This document shows positions 17,908 to 27,027 of a stretch of DNA of 64,000 bases, piece after piece (within the stretch, counting starts at the first letter, position 1; every line of letters begins with the position of its first letter). Where the stretch lies: the NCBI RefSeq assembly GCF_052065835.1, contig NZ_JBQHTG010000003.1, forward strand, positions 186,001-250,000. Reading direction: 5' to 3'. The position numbers were made by a program, and so were the translations under genes. The DNA comes from Laedolimicola sp934402125 (lineage in GTDB: Bacteria > Bacillota > Clostridia > Lachnospirales > Lachnospiraceae). The notes below the pieces were generated by a model, which did not search any database, was not told the DNA's origin, and saw only the letters and a program-made list of their open reading frames with translations.

Positions 17908-19392
17908 TTGAGCACCTTACTGGAAATGAAAGGTATTTGCAAATCGTTCAATGGCGTTCCGGCTTTGCGTGATGTTCAGCTCACGCTGGAAAGCGGCGAA
18001 GTTCATGCCCTGCTGGGTGAGAATGGAGCAGGAAAATCCACGCTGATCAAGATTCTGGGCGGTATTTACAGCAAGGATTCCGGCGAGGTATATATTGACG
18101 GTAAGCAGGTTGAAATTACAAATGTAAAAGAAGCGCGGGCAAACGGAATCAGTATTATTCATCAGGAGCTGATGATGCTGCCGCAGATGAGTATTTATGA
18201 AAACGTATTTCTGGGACAGGAATACAAGAATAATGGTTTTGTAAAGCGCAATGAAATGATACAGAAGACACAGGAAATGCTGGAATTCTTCTCTTTGGAT
18301 CTGGATCCGAGGGAGAAGCTGGGTCGTCTGCCGATTGCACAGCAGCAGATTATTGAGATTATCCGGGCAATTTCCTTTGGAGCGCGTATTATTGTTATGG
18401 ACGAGCCGACCTCATCCCTTTCGGATAAGGAGGTTGAATTCCTCTTTAACGCAATTCGCCGTCTGAAAAAGCAGAATGTAGGAATTATCTATATTTCTCA
18501 TAGAATGTCAGAGCTGGATGAGATTGCGGACAGAGTAACAGTTATGCGTGATGGCGGGTATGTTTCCACTGAGATTGTAAAGGAAGTTACCCGTGAACAG
18601 TTGATTACGAAAATGGTAGGTCGTACATTGGGCGACTATTATATACATACCCACACACCTTCAGACGAAGTGGTTTTTAAAGTGAATGATTACAGCGATG
18701 GAAATATGGTTCACAACGCTTCCTTCGAGCTGAAGAAGGGAGAGGTTCTTGGATTTGCAGGTCTGGTAGGAGCGGGTCGAAGTGAACTGATGAATGCAGT
18801 CTTCGGTGTATCTAAAAAAACCTCCGGCAGTCTGGAGATGGATGGAAAACCTCTGGAAATTCACGGCGTAAAGGATGCCATGAAGGCAGGTATTGCGCTG
18901 GTTCCGGAGGATCGTAAATTCGAAGCCCTCTATCCGGATCAGAGCGTACGTTATAATATGACCATTGAGGTCATGAATAAATTCCTGAAGGCAGGAAGCT
19001 ATAATAAGAAGACAGAAAAGTCTATCGTGGACGAGTATGTGGAGAAGATGTCTGTGAAGCTGGCATCCCCGGAGCAGAAAATTGTACGTCTGAGCGGAGG
19101 AAATCAGCAGAAAGTGATTATTGGCCGTTGGCTGGCTACGGATCCGAAGATTCTGATTCTGGACGAGCCGACACGAGGCGTAGACGTCGGAGCAAAGATG
19201 GAGATTTACGACATCATAGATAATCTGGCTAAGGAAGGCGTATCTATCATCGTCGTTTCATCCGAACTTCCTGAAGTACTGGGAATCTGCGACAGGATTG
19301 TTGTTATGGGTGAAGGAAAGATTCGTGGAATCTTAGACCGCGAAGAAGCAAATCAGGAGAAAATCATGTCTCTTGCAACGACTGAGTCATAG
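17908..19392 (+). CDS. Sugar ABC transporter ATP-binding protein (RbsA-like, two ATPase domains)
   Basis: A tandem ATPase of about 494 residues that powers the importer. The N-terminal domain has Walker A GENGAGKSTLI and Walker B IIVMDEPTSSLS. The C-terminal domain has GLVGAGRSELM in place of a standard Walker A, a signature LSGGNQQKVIIGRW and Walker B ILILDEPTRGVD; this asymmetry is usual in RbsA. I chose TTG 17908 because AGGAGG lies seven bases upstream. A start at 17842 would run through the hairpin, and ATG 17926 is too far from the ribosome binding site. Confidence 0.92.
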   Translation: MSTLLEMKGICKSFNGVPALRDVQLTLESGEVHALLGENGAGKSTLIKILGGIYSKDSGEVYIDGKQVEITNVKEARANGISIIHQELMMLPQMSIYENVFLGQEYKNNGFVKRNEMIQKTQEMLEFFSLDLDPREKLGRLPIAQQQIIEIIRAISFGARIIVMDEPTSSLSDKEVEFLFNAIRRLKKQNVGIIYISHRMSELDEIADRVTVMRDGGYVSTEIVKEVTREQLITKMVGRTLGDYYIHTHTPSDEVVFKVNDYSDGNMVHNASFELKKGEVLGFAGLVGAGRSELMNAVFGVSKKTSGSLEMDGKPLEIHGVKDAMKAGIALVPEDRKFEALYPDQSVRYNMTIEVMNKFLKAGSYNKKTEKSIVDEYVEKMSVKLASPEQKIVRLSGGNQQKVIIGRWLATDPKILILDEPTRGVDVGAKMEIYDIIDNLAKEGVSIIVVSSELPEVLGICDRIVVMGEGKIRGILDREEANQEKIMSLATTES

Positions 19393-19418
19393 AATGACAG
19401 GTCAGAAAGGAACAAAAA

Positions 19419-20396
19419 ATGAAAGAGAAGAAAAGCGGAATTCTGGGCTCTTCATCAAGCCTGGCTGTTATAAAAAATAATTTGGGATTGCTGATCGCCT
19501 TTTTAGTACTTTGCGTTGGCGCGACAGCAGTTTTGGGAGATACTTTCTTTGCATGGAAAAACTTTTCCAACGTTATTAAACAGTTATCAACCAATATGTT
19601 TCTTGCCTGTGGTATGACGCTGGTTATTATGCTCGGCGGAATCGATCTTTCCGTAGGCTCTGTGATTGCTATGGTAGGCTGCTTTGCGGCAGGATTTATA
19701 TCCTATCTGGGATTGCCCTCCGGTGCAGCTATTTTACTGGCAATTCTGCTGGGAGCATGTCTGGGACTTTTTAATGGTGCGGTTGCCGCATTCACTACGA
19801 TTCCGCCGTTCATCATTACACTGGCAACGATGAATATCGGACGTGGTATCGCGCGTGTATACAGTGCTACAAAGACCATTACAGTAAGCGATTCCTTCTT
19901 TAAATCTATTGCCGCTACTTATGTGGGACCGATTCCGATTCAGGTTATCTATATTGTAATTGTAGTAGCTCTTACAGCAGTGATCCTGAACCGTACGCAG
20001 CTGGGACGCCACATTCTTGCAACCGGTGGTAACATGCAGGCCGCTGCATATTCAGGCGTCAATACAAAGGTTGTTACGTTGTTTGTATTTGTATACAGCA
20101 GTATTCTGGCTTCCCTGGCAGGAATTATTTCATCCTCACGTCTGTTTTCCGGTACGCATACGGCAGGTGAGAGTGCAGAGATGGATGCTATCGCAGCCGT
20201 AGTTCTGGGCGGTACCAGTATGGCCGGTGGTTCCGGAAGTATTTCGGGAACAGTATTCGGTGTATTTATCATCGCTATCCTGAATAACATTATGAACCTG
20301 TACGGTATCGATGCTTCCTGGCAGTATATCGTAAAAGGTATCGTAATTATGATTGCGGTATTCATCGATTATTTCAAGAGCAGAAACGAGAAATAG
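19419..20396 (+). CDS. Sugar ABC transporter permease (RbsC-like)
   Basis: A 325-residue BPD_transp_2 membrane protein with about eight to ten hydrophobic segments. Family motifs include MLGGIDLSVGSVIAMVG and the EAA-like loop RTQLGRHILATGGNMQAA; the motif VVLGGTSMAGGSGS is near the end. With the two genes before it, this completes an importer for a free monosaccharide. An AAAGGAAC box precedes the ATG. The next start is two bases after the stop. Confidence 0.93.
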   Translation: MKEKKSGILGSSSSLAVIKNNLGLLIAFLVLCVGATAVLGDTFFAWKNFSNVIKQLSTNMFLACGMTLVIMLGGIDLSVGSVIAMVGCFAAGFISYLGLPSGAAILLAILLGACLGLFNGAVAAFTTIPPFIITLATMNIGRGIARVYSATKTITVSDSFFKSIAATYVGPIPIQVIYIVIVVALTAVILNRTQLGRHILATGGNMQAAAYSGVNTKVVTLFVFVYSSILASLAGIISSSRLFSGTHTAGESAEMDAIAAVVLGGTSMAGGSGSISGTVFGVFIIAILNNIMNLYGIDASWQYIVKGIVIMIAVFIDYFKSRNEK

Positions 20397-20398
20397 TT

Positions 20399-21010
20399 AT
20401 GGAAAAAGAAGCTTATACCAGATGTTTGAAGGAAACCTTTGCCATAGAAGCAGAGTGCCTCAGAGAGGGCGCGGCGGCAGTGGATATGGATGAATTTGAA
20501 AAAGCGGTTAAGCTGTTGGCGGAGGCTCCGAAAATCGGAGCCTCCGGTTGCGGTCATTCGGGAATTGCCTGTAGGGATTTTGCACATTTGATGTGTTGTA
20601 TCGAGCGTCCTGCCAGATTCATATCTCCGGCAGAGGCAGTGCATGGAGCTACCGGTTTCCTGGAGGAAGGCGATGCGATGCTTTTTCTTTCCAGGGGAGG
20701 GAAGACAGGAGAACTTCTCCCGATTCTGGACATCTGCAAAAAAAAGAAGGTTCATGTGATTACGGTAACAGAAAATCCACAGTCGCCCCTTGCCCAAAAT
20801 GCGGATGCTGTCCTGAAAATGCATATTACCCGGGAAACTGACAGATATAACAGTCAGGGAACTACCAGTACCACGGCGGCAATGGTGATTTTTCATGCAT
20901 TGCAGGCTGCGCTGATAGAAGAAACCGGTTTCCGGAATGAGAGCTTTGCTCTGATTCATCCGGGGGGAGCTATGGGAGAAAAACTAAAGAAAGAATTTGA
21001 AGTACATTAA
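20399..21010 (+). CDS. KpsF/GutQ-like SIS sugar-phosphate isomerase
   Basis: A 203-residue SIS domain protein. SGCGHSGIACRDFAHLM and LFLSRGGKTGELLP form the sugar-phosphate site, and FALIHPGGAMGEKL near the end matches arabinose-5-phosphate isomerases (KpsF, GutQ, KdsD), but the CBS domains of those are missing. It may interconvert an aldose and a ketose phosphate in the same pathway. It is the second SIS enzyme of the island and only distantly like the first. It ends the operon at a terminator. Confidence 0.85.
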   Translation: MEKEAYTRCLKETFAIEAECLREGAAAVDMDEFEKAVKLLAEAPKIGASGCGHSGIACRDFAHLMCCIERPARFISPAEAVHGATGFLEEGDAMLFLSRGGKTGELLPILDICKKKKVHVITVTENPQSPLAQNADAVLKMHITRETDRYNSQGTTSTTAAMVIFHALQAALIEETGFRNESFALIHPGGAMGEKLKKEFEVH

Positions 21011-21017
21011 TATCAAG

Positions 21018-21060
21018 AAAGCAGGCTGCTTACAATATATGTAAAATAGCCTGCTTTTAT
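21018..21060. terminator. Terminator between convergent sugar operon and kinase gene
   Basis: A 10-bp stem (AAAGCAGGCT 21018-21027 / AGCCTGCTTT 21048-21057) with T-rich ends on the + strand; it may also serve the - strand gene that stops at 21067. Confidence 0.75.
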
Positions 21061-21066
21061 AGTTAT

Positions 21067-22497
21067 TTAGCCTTCTTCTGTATGCACCCGTGGCAGCGTA
21101 AAGATAAATTCCGTTCCTACGCCCTCTGTGGAAATGGCGTTGATGTGCTCGCCGTGGGAGTTGATGATTTCCTTTACGATGGACAGTCCCAGACCGGTTC
21201 CCTTTTTATCTTTTCCCCGGGAGGAGTCGGTCTTGTAGAAGCGCTCCCAGATTTTCTTCATGCTGTCCCTGGGAATGCCGACGCCCTGATCCTTTACCGA
21301 GATAAATACCTTTTCGTGCCGCAGGGTTGTCTCGATGGTGATGACAGAATTATCCGGACTGAACTTGATGGCGTTATCCAGAAGGTTGTACATAACCTGC
21401 TGAATTTTTCCCATATCTGCGGACACAAACTGCTGTCTGGCGTCAAAAAGCAGCTCCATGGAAATATGGCGGGCTGTACAGCGGCCCTCGAAGGAGGCTA
21501 CCGTATCCTTGATGACGGCGTTGATATCGAAATCGGTGATATCCAGCCGGTTTTTCTTGGTGTCAAAGGAATTTAAGGTCAGAAGACCGCTGGTCAGCTT
21601 GTTCAGGCGCTCCGTTTCCATCAGGACGATGCGCAGGTATTTCTCCTGCATTTCCGGCGGAATGGTACCGTCCAGAATCGCCTCCACGTAGCCCTTGATG
21701 GAGGTCAGGGGAGAGCGGAAATCGTGGGAAATATTAGCCACAAACTTTTTCTGATATTCATCGGTTTCGCCCAGCTCATGGGCCATATAATTCAGCGTAG
21801 CGGCCAGTTGGCCGATCTCATCTTCTCCGTAAATCTGCAATGCATAAGAAAAATTTCCCTCAGCGTACTGCCTGGCTGCTGCCGTGATCTTCAGCAGGGG
21901 CCGGTATACGGTAAAGGTAAAGACGCCCAGCACCAGCAGGGAAAATACAAAGATAAAAAGCAGGGTCAGGTAGGTGATATTGAGAAGCGAGTCCCTTTCC
22001 CGGGTCAGCTCTGACATAGGAAGGTGAATCAGGACATAGCCCCGGGGCTTGAAGTTGTAGCTGATGGGCGCGGCAACGGTGAGGGTGTCCTCCTGGAACA
22101 TACCGTAGAAATTGCCGATCATATAGTAAGTGCTTCCCATATCCGTGGGATCAAAATCCTCAATCACCGTGGCGGATTCGCCGGAATATCCGGCAGCGGA
22201 GTTTACCAGTACGGTACCGTCTGCGTTGAGCAGCCAGATATCCGCGCCCAGGTAGGTATCCAGCGCCTGAAAATGGGAATGGATCGTGCTTAAGGAGCGG
22301 GAATCTGCGGAATCCGAATAATAATTCCGTACAAAATTAGAGGAAATATAGTTGGCCTCCCGGTACAGATCCTCCGCCTCATTTTTCGTCAGATAGTCCA
22401 GCGTCAGCTGGGAACTGAATACCGCGATGGTGAAGAAGCTTAAAAAGCCGAAAATCAGATAGGCCAGTATGAATTTCAGGTACAGGGAGTGCTTCAT
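21067..22497 (-). CDS. Sensor histidine kinase
   Basis: A 476-residue kinase with a membrane helix at about 8-30, an extracellular sensor domain, and a second membrane helix at about 175-200. A HAMP domain follows, then HisKA with ANISHDFRSPLTSIKGY (about residue 255) and HATPase with the N-box NLLDNAIKFS and G-box GTGLGLSIV. All catalytic motifs are present. It follows the response-regulator gene by five bases on the same strand, so they form a pair. The signal is not known. Confidence 0.94.
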   Translation of the reverse strand: MKHSLYLKFILAYLIFGFLSFFTIAVFSSQLTLDYLTKNEAEDLYREANYISSNFVRNYYSDSADSRSLSTIHSHFQALDTYLGADIWLLNADGTVLVNSAAGYSGESATVIEDFDPTDMGSTYYMIGNFYGMFQEDTLTVAAPISYNFKPRGYVLIHLPMSELTRERDSLLNITYLTLLFIFVFSLLVLGVFTFTVYRPLLKITAAARQYAEGNFSYALQIYGEDEIGQLAATLNYMAHELGETDEYQKKFVANISHDFRSPLTSIKGYVEAILDGTIPPEMQEKYLRIVLMETERLNKLTSGLLTLNSFDTKKNRLDITDFDINAVIKDTVASFEGRCTARHISMELLFDARQQFVSADMGKIQQVMYNLLDNAIKFSPDNSVITIETTLRHEKVFISVKDQGVGIPRDSMKKIWERFYKTDSSRGKDKKGTGLGLSIVKEIINSHGEHINAISTEGVGTEFIFTLPRVHTEEG

Positions 22498-22502
22498 AGT
22501 TC

Positions 22503-23207
22503 TTATCCTTTGACGTCGAATTTATAACCAATGCCCCAGACGGTAGTCAAGCTCCAGGCGGGGTGATCCTTAATCTTTTCCCGGAGACGCTTGATATGTA
22601 CGTCCACGGTCCGGGTATCGCCGATATACTCATAACCCCAGATATGATCGAGAAGCTGTTCCCGGGTAAATACCTGGTTGGGTGAGGAGGCCAGGAAATA
22701 CAGAAGCTCCAGCTCCTTAGGCGGCATATCCACCGGTTTGCCCTGATACAGGACGGAGTAGTTGGTCTGGTTGATGACCAGATCCGGATATTCTACAATC
22801 TTGGCAGAGGGTGAGGCGGTGTCTGCCGGTTTTGCCGGCTGATAACGCCGGAGTACGGCCTTGACGCGGGCCACCAGCTCCTTGGAATCAAAGGGCTTGA
22901 TGATATAGTCGTCTGCGCCCAGCTCCAGTCCCAGAACCTTGTCGAAGACCTCGCCCTTGGCGGACAGCATGATGATAGGAGTGCTGGATTTGGCGCGGAT
23001 TTCCCGGCAGACCTGATAACCGTCGATACCCGGCAGCATCAGATCCAGCAGGATCAGCTGGGGCTTGAAGGTATCAAAGACCTTCAGGGCCTCTTCGCCG
23101 TCATTGACAATCATGGTTTCATAGCATTCCTTGGTTAGGTACAGAGAAATCAGCTCTGCAATATTGTTATCGTCGTCGACGATGAGAATTTTCTGTTTAG
23201 CTACCAT
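22503..23207 (-). CDS. OmpR/PhoB-family response regulator
   Basis: A 234-residue regulator. Receiver domain: acidic pocket VDDDNN, phosphoacceptor aspartate in LILLDLMLPGIDG, Lys in DDYIIKPFDSKEL. Winged-helix domain ends with TTVWGIGYKFDVKG. The ATG at 23207 (MVAKQKILIVDDD) has a CAGGAG eight bases upstream, which overlaps the mutS2 stop. The longer open frame from 23267 is read from inside mutS2 and is not used. The tight linkage to mutS2 suggests one transcript. Confidence 0.94.
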   Translation of the reverse strand: MVAKQKILIVDDDNNIAELISLYLTKECYETMIVNDGEEALKVFDTFKPQLILLDLMLPGIDGYQVCREIRAKSSTPIIMLSAKGEVFDKVLGLELGADDYIIKPFDSKELVARVKAVLRRYQPAKPADTASPSAKIVEYPDLVINQTNYSVLYQGKPVDMPPKELELLYFLASSPNQVFTREQLLDHIWGYEYIGDTRTVDVHIKRLREKIKDHPAWSLTTVWGIGYKFDVKG

Positions 23208-23211
23208 TTTT

Positions 23212-25596
23212 TTACTCCTGTTTAAAGGTTGCGATTGTAACGCCTGCGTCTCCCTCGCCGAATTCACCCATGCGGTAGGATTTCACATATTTATTGCGCT
23301 TCAGGAGCCCCTGTACGGCCTTCCGGAGAGCGCCGGTTCCCTTACCGTGTACGATACGGACAGAGGGCAGATGGGCCAGGTAAGCGTCGTCCAGGTATTT
23401 ATCCAGGTGCGCCAGGGCCTCGTCTACGGTCATGCCGATGAGGTTGATTTCGGTGCTCACGCTGGCAGATTTGCTCATTTTGATCTTACCTGCGCTGGTA
23501 CGCTGGAACTGCTTGGCGGTGATGACAGCCTCCTCCACCAGCTCCAGATCCGTAAGCTTCACCTGGGAACGTAAGATTCCCATCTGGACATAGAGATTTC
23601 CCCGGGCGTCGGGCAGGGAACTGACGGTACCCTGCAGGTTCAGGCTGAGCACCTTGACCGTATCTCCCAGATGCAGGTCGGAGGCCTTCAGAGCCTTCTT
23701 CGGCTTTTTCTCCACCTCCCGGGTCAGGGTCTTTTCGGTCTTTTTCATACGCTCCCGGAGCTTGGCGCGCTCTGCTTCCATCTCGCTGGCAGATATGTTA
23801 GCCTTGCCAAACTTATGGAAATTCTTCATGGTTTCGTCGGCGTAGTCCTTTGCTTCCTGCAGCACCTTTCGGGCCTGCTCGTTGGCTTCCTGTAAAATGC
23901 GGTCGCGCTGGGCTTCCAGCTTCTCCTGCTTCTTCTCCAGGGCTTCCCGGAGAGAGCGGATCTCTTCTTTGTGCTCCCGGATCTCTGCCTGCTCCATCTC
24001 GATGGTCCGGCGGCTGCTCTCCAGATCGGACAGCAGATCCTCGAAGCTTTCGTTCTGTTCGCTTAAGTGTCCCCTGGCGTCCTCAATCAGGAAGTCGGGC
24101 AGTCCCAGCTTTCTTGAGATAGCAAAGGCGTTACTCTTACCGGGAATACCGATGAGCAGTCGGTAGGTGGGACTTAAGGTTTCCACATCGAACTCGCAGC
24201 AGGCATTTTCTACCCCTTCTGTGGAAAGGGCAAAGACCTTCAGCTCGCTGTAATGGGTGGTGGCCATGGTGCGGATGCCCATTTTGTGTAAATGGGAAAG
24301 AATCGCGATGGCCAGCGCGGCGCCCTCGGTGGGGTCGGTTCCTGCGCAGAGCTCGTCAAAGAGTACCAGTGAATTCAGGGACGCCTCCTTCAGAATCCGG
24401 ATGATATTGGTCATATGGGAGGAGAAGGTACTTAAGGACTGCTCGATACTCTGCTCGTCGCCGATATCCGCGTACACATCGTCAAAGACTGCAAGCTTAG
24501 AATTCTGGGCGGCAGGAATATGCAGTCCGGCCTGTCCCATCAGGGTCAGAAGTCCGGTGGTTTTCAGGGAAACTGTCTTACCGCCGGTGTTGGGGCCGGT
24601 GACAATCAGAAGATCGTAATCCTGTCCCAGGCGGATGGTGACGGGCACCACCTTTTTGGGATCCAGCAGAGGGTGGCGTGCTTCCTTGATGTAAATCTGC
24701 CGGTTTTCATTGAATTCCGGCCGGGTGGCCTTCATATTCTTTGCAAGTCTTGCTCTGGCGAAGATGAAATCCAGTGTAGTCAGAAGCTCATAATCCTCCG
24801 CCAGCTCTTCGGTACAGAGGGCGGTCTGATTGCTCAGAGCCTCCAGTACGTGTTCAATTTCCTCCTGCTCCTTCAGATATAATTCCTTTAAATCGTTATT
24901 CAGTTTTACAACGGCCATAGGCTCCACGAACAGGGTGGAACCGGTGGAGGACTGATCATGAATCATGCCGGGCACCTGGCTGCGGTATTCGGCCTTGACC
25001 GGGATACAGTAGCGGCCGTTTCGCTGGGTAATCACCGCGTCCTGCAGGTAGGTTCTCGCGGAACCATTTACCATGCCGGAAAGGGTGGAATGAATCCGGT
25101 CGTTGGCGGCCAGAATGGAACGGCGCACGTGATGGAGGGCGGGACTGGCATCGTCGCTTACCTCGTCCTCAGAGAGGATGCAGCGGCGGATTTCAGAGGA
25201 AAGCTGGGTACAGGGCTCCAGAGCGGAAAAGAGCGGATCCAGGGAGTCCGGCTCCTCCTCCCGTCCGTCGTTCTGACGGGCGTACTGTTTGGCCCGGGCG
25301 GCTGTCTCCAGAAGGGAGCAGACATCCAGAAGCTCCGGGATATTTAAGGTGCTTCCGATCTCCAGACGCTTCAGGGAGGCACGTACATCCTTCGTACCGG
25401 AGAAGCCCACGCTGCCTCTGCGGTAGAGTCTTGTGAGCGCGTCCTCCGTTTCCTGCTGGGCGGCGGTAATCGCCGTCAGATCCTGCATGGGGGTAAGTTC
25501 CATACAGCGCTTGCGTCCGCCCGCACTTCCCGCCTCGGCAGCCAGACGCTCAATGATTTTATAAAATTCCAGTGTGTGATAAGCTTTTCTATTCAT
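23212..25596 (-). CDS. mutS2: Endonuclease MutS2 / ribosome rescue factor
   Basis: A 794-residue MutS2. It lacks the mismatch-recognition domain of MutS1. Order: a core/lever region (about 1-290), an ATPase with Walker A TGPNTGGKTVSLKT and Walker B LVLFDELCAGTDPTEGAAL, a long charged coiled coil (about 515-640), a KOW-like segment, and a C-terminal Smr nuclease domain with LIGMTVDEALAHLDKYLDD and VRIVHGKGTGALR. Work in Bacillus links the protein to rescue of collided ribosomes. I chose ATG 25596 (MNRKAYHTLEFYKI); the open frame to 25683 is an extension. It heads the operon with the two-component genes. Confidence 0.95.
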   Translation of the reverse strand: MNRKAYHTLEFYKIIERLAAEAGSAGGRKRCMELTPMQDLTAITAAQQETEDALTRLYRRGSVGFSGTKDVRASLKRLEIGSTLNIPELLDVCSLLETAARAKQYARQNDGREEEPDSLDPLFSALEPCTQLSSEIRRCILSEDEVSDDASPALHHVRRSILAANDRIHSTLSGMVNGSARTYLQDAVITQRNGRYCIPVKAEYRSQVPGMIHDQSSTGSTLFVEPMAVVKLNNDLKELYLKEQEEIEHVLEALSNQTALCTEELAEDYELLTTLDFIFARARLAKNMKATRPEFNENRQIYIKEARHPLLDPKKVVPVTIRLGQDYDLLIVTGPNTGGKTVSLKTTGLLTLMGQAGLHIPAAQNSKLAVFDDVYADIGDEQSIEQSLSTFSSHMTNIIRILKEASLNSLVLFDELCAGTDPTEGAALAIAILSHLHKMGIRTMATTHYSELKVFALSTEGVENACCEFDVETLSPTYRLLIGIPGKSNAFAISRKLGLPDFLIEDARGHLSEQNESFEDLLSDLESSRRTIEMEQAEIREHKEEIRSLREALEKKQEKLEAQRDRILQEANEQARKVLQEAKDYADETMKNFHKFGKANISASEMEAERAKLRERMKKTEKTLTREVEKKPKKALKASDLHLGDTVKVLSLNLQGTVSSLPDARGNLYVQMGILRSQVKLTDLELVEEAVITAKQFQRTSAGKIKMSKSASVSTEINLIGMTVDEALAHLDKYLDDAYLAHLPSVRIVHGKGTGALRKAVQGLLKRNKYVKSYRMGEFGEGDAGVTIATFKQE

Positions 25597-25644
25597 AATA
25601 CCCAAAGTATACCGCAATTTTGCGGGAAAGAAAAGGGGTTTTAT

Positions 25645-25673
25645 TTGTGGACAGCCATAGTAAATTGTATTAA
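25645..25673 (+). promoter_or_regulatory. Candidate promoter of the HtrA-like gene
   Basis: TTGTGG (25645-25650), 17-base spacer, TATTAA (25668-25673), in the divergent gap between mutS2 and the + strand gene. A modest match only. Confidence 0.4.
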
Positions 25674-25722
25674 AATAAAACATATCGGGATATGATTCCC
25701 CAGAGCGTCAGGGAGGATTTCT

Positions 25723-26994
25723 ATGGCTGAAGACAAAAGATCAAACAATGAGGAATTTTCCTTTATCAAAGAAAAGATTAAAAAACAGCCCTTTTATCAA
25801 AACAAAAAATTCCGCCGTCTGTGCTGGTGGCTGCTGGTGTCGGCCCTTTGCGGCGCGATGGCCTGCTTTGTGTTTGTAAAGCTGGAGCCCTGGATGGAGC
25901 AGAAGTTTGGAAAAGAGGAAAAGACGGAGATTACCATTCCCAGAGACAATGAGGAAACGGACGAACCGGTACAGGCGCCGTCCCAGGAGCAGCCGGTGAT
26001 CATTACGGAAGCCCAGGAGCTGGAGCTTACGGATTATCAGAAGCTGTATGGCAAGCTGCGGGCCGTGGCCGCGGAGGCCGGAAAAAGTCTGGTGACGGTG
26101 ACGGCAGCCAGCAGTGATACGGACTGGTTTAATGAGACCTACGAGAGTCAGCGGGAGATCTGCGGGGTTCTGGTGGGCAATAACGGTGTGGAGCTTCTGG
26201 TGCTTACGCCCTACGAGCCGGTGAAAGATGCCAGCTATCTGCAGGTGACATTTACAGATGGGAAAATCCAGGAAGCGGTCCTGAAAAATTATGATAAGAT
26301 AACGAATATGGCGGTTTTAAGCGTCAGTCTTGCCTCGCTGGAGGAAAGTACGGCAGAAGCGGTGAAGATTGCGGATCTGGGAAGCTCCAAGTCCCTGAAG
26401 GCCGGGGACAGCGTGATTGCCGTAGGCAGCCCTGCGGGCTTTTCCGGTTCCCTGAAGTTCGGTAATCTGGTGGCTTCCGGCCATAAGACCAGCGTGGTTG
26501 ATGGCGAGTATCGTCTGCTGATTACGGATATGGAGCGTTCTGAAGAGGGTACCGGCGTGCTGGTAAACCTGGACGGACAGGTGGTGGGACTGATAGAAAA
26601 TACCTATCTTCATGCCTCCAATGAACGGGCGCTGACGGCCTATGCTATTTCCGATATGAAGGCGGTCATCGAACACCTGTCCAACAGTCAGGATCTGGTC
26701 TACATGGGCATTCGGGGAATCCGGGTGACAGCAGAGATCGCGGAGAACCAGGAAATTCCCATGGGCGTCTATGTGTCGGACGTGGAAGCGGATTCTCCGG
26801 CCCTGAACGGCGGCCTGCAGGCAGGCGACGTCATTACGGAGATCAATGGAAAGGCAGTAAACAGCGTGGCGGAGATGCAGGAAATGCTCCTGAAATTTTC
26901 CAAGGATCAGGTAATTCAGACCAAGGTGATGCGCAAGGGAAAAGAAGAATATAAAGAAATTACGTGCAGTGTGAAGCTGGATGTGCTAAAATAG
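25723..26994 (+). CDS. Membrane-anchored HtrA-like protein with PDZ domain, catalytic triad lost
   Basis: A 423-residue protein laid out like HtrA/DegP: cytoplasmic N-terminus, one membrane helix at about 28-50, an acidic linker, a trypsin-like domain (about 105-315) and a C-terminal PDZ domain (GVYVSDVEADSPALNGGLQ). The three catalytic positions are changed. The NHVV region reads LVLTPYEPV, the SDLAVL region reads TNMAVLSV, and the GNSGGPLVN region reads EEGTGVLVN, so His, Asp and Ser all appear absent. It is therefore probably not a peptidase and may bind peptides or act as a scaffold. A GGAGG box precedes the ATG. Confidence 0.87.
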   Translation: MAEDKRSNNEEFSFIKEKIKKQPFYQNKKFRRLCWWLLVSALCGAMACFVFVKLEPWMEQKFGKEEKTEITIPRDNEETDEPVQAPSQEQPVIITEAQELELTDYQKLYGKLRAVAAEAGKSLVTVTAASSDTDWFNETYESQREICGVLVGNNGVELLVLTPYEPVKDASYLQVTFTDGKIQEAVLKNYDKITNMAVLSVSLASLEESTAEAVKIADLGSSKSLKAGDSVIAVGSPAGFSGSLKFGNLVASGHKTSVVDGEYRLLITDMERSEEGTGVLVNLDGQVVGLIENTYLHASNERALTAYAISDMKAVIEHLSNSQDLVYMGIRGIRVTAEIAENQEIPMGVYVSDVEADSPALNGGLQAGDVITEINGKAVNSVAEMQEMLLKFSKDQVIQTKVMRKGKEEYKEITCSVKLDVLK

Positions 26995-27027
26995 TGGTTC
27001 GGATATCAGAATGAGGAGAATATAGAG

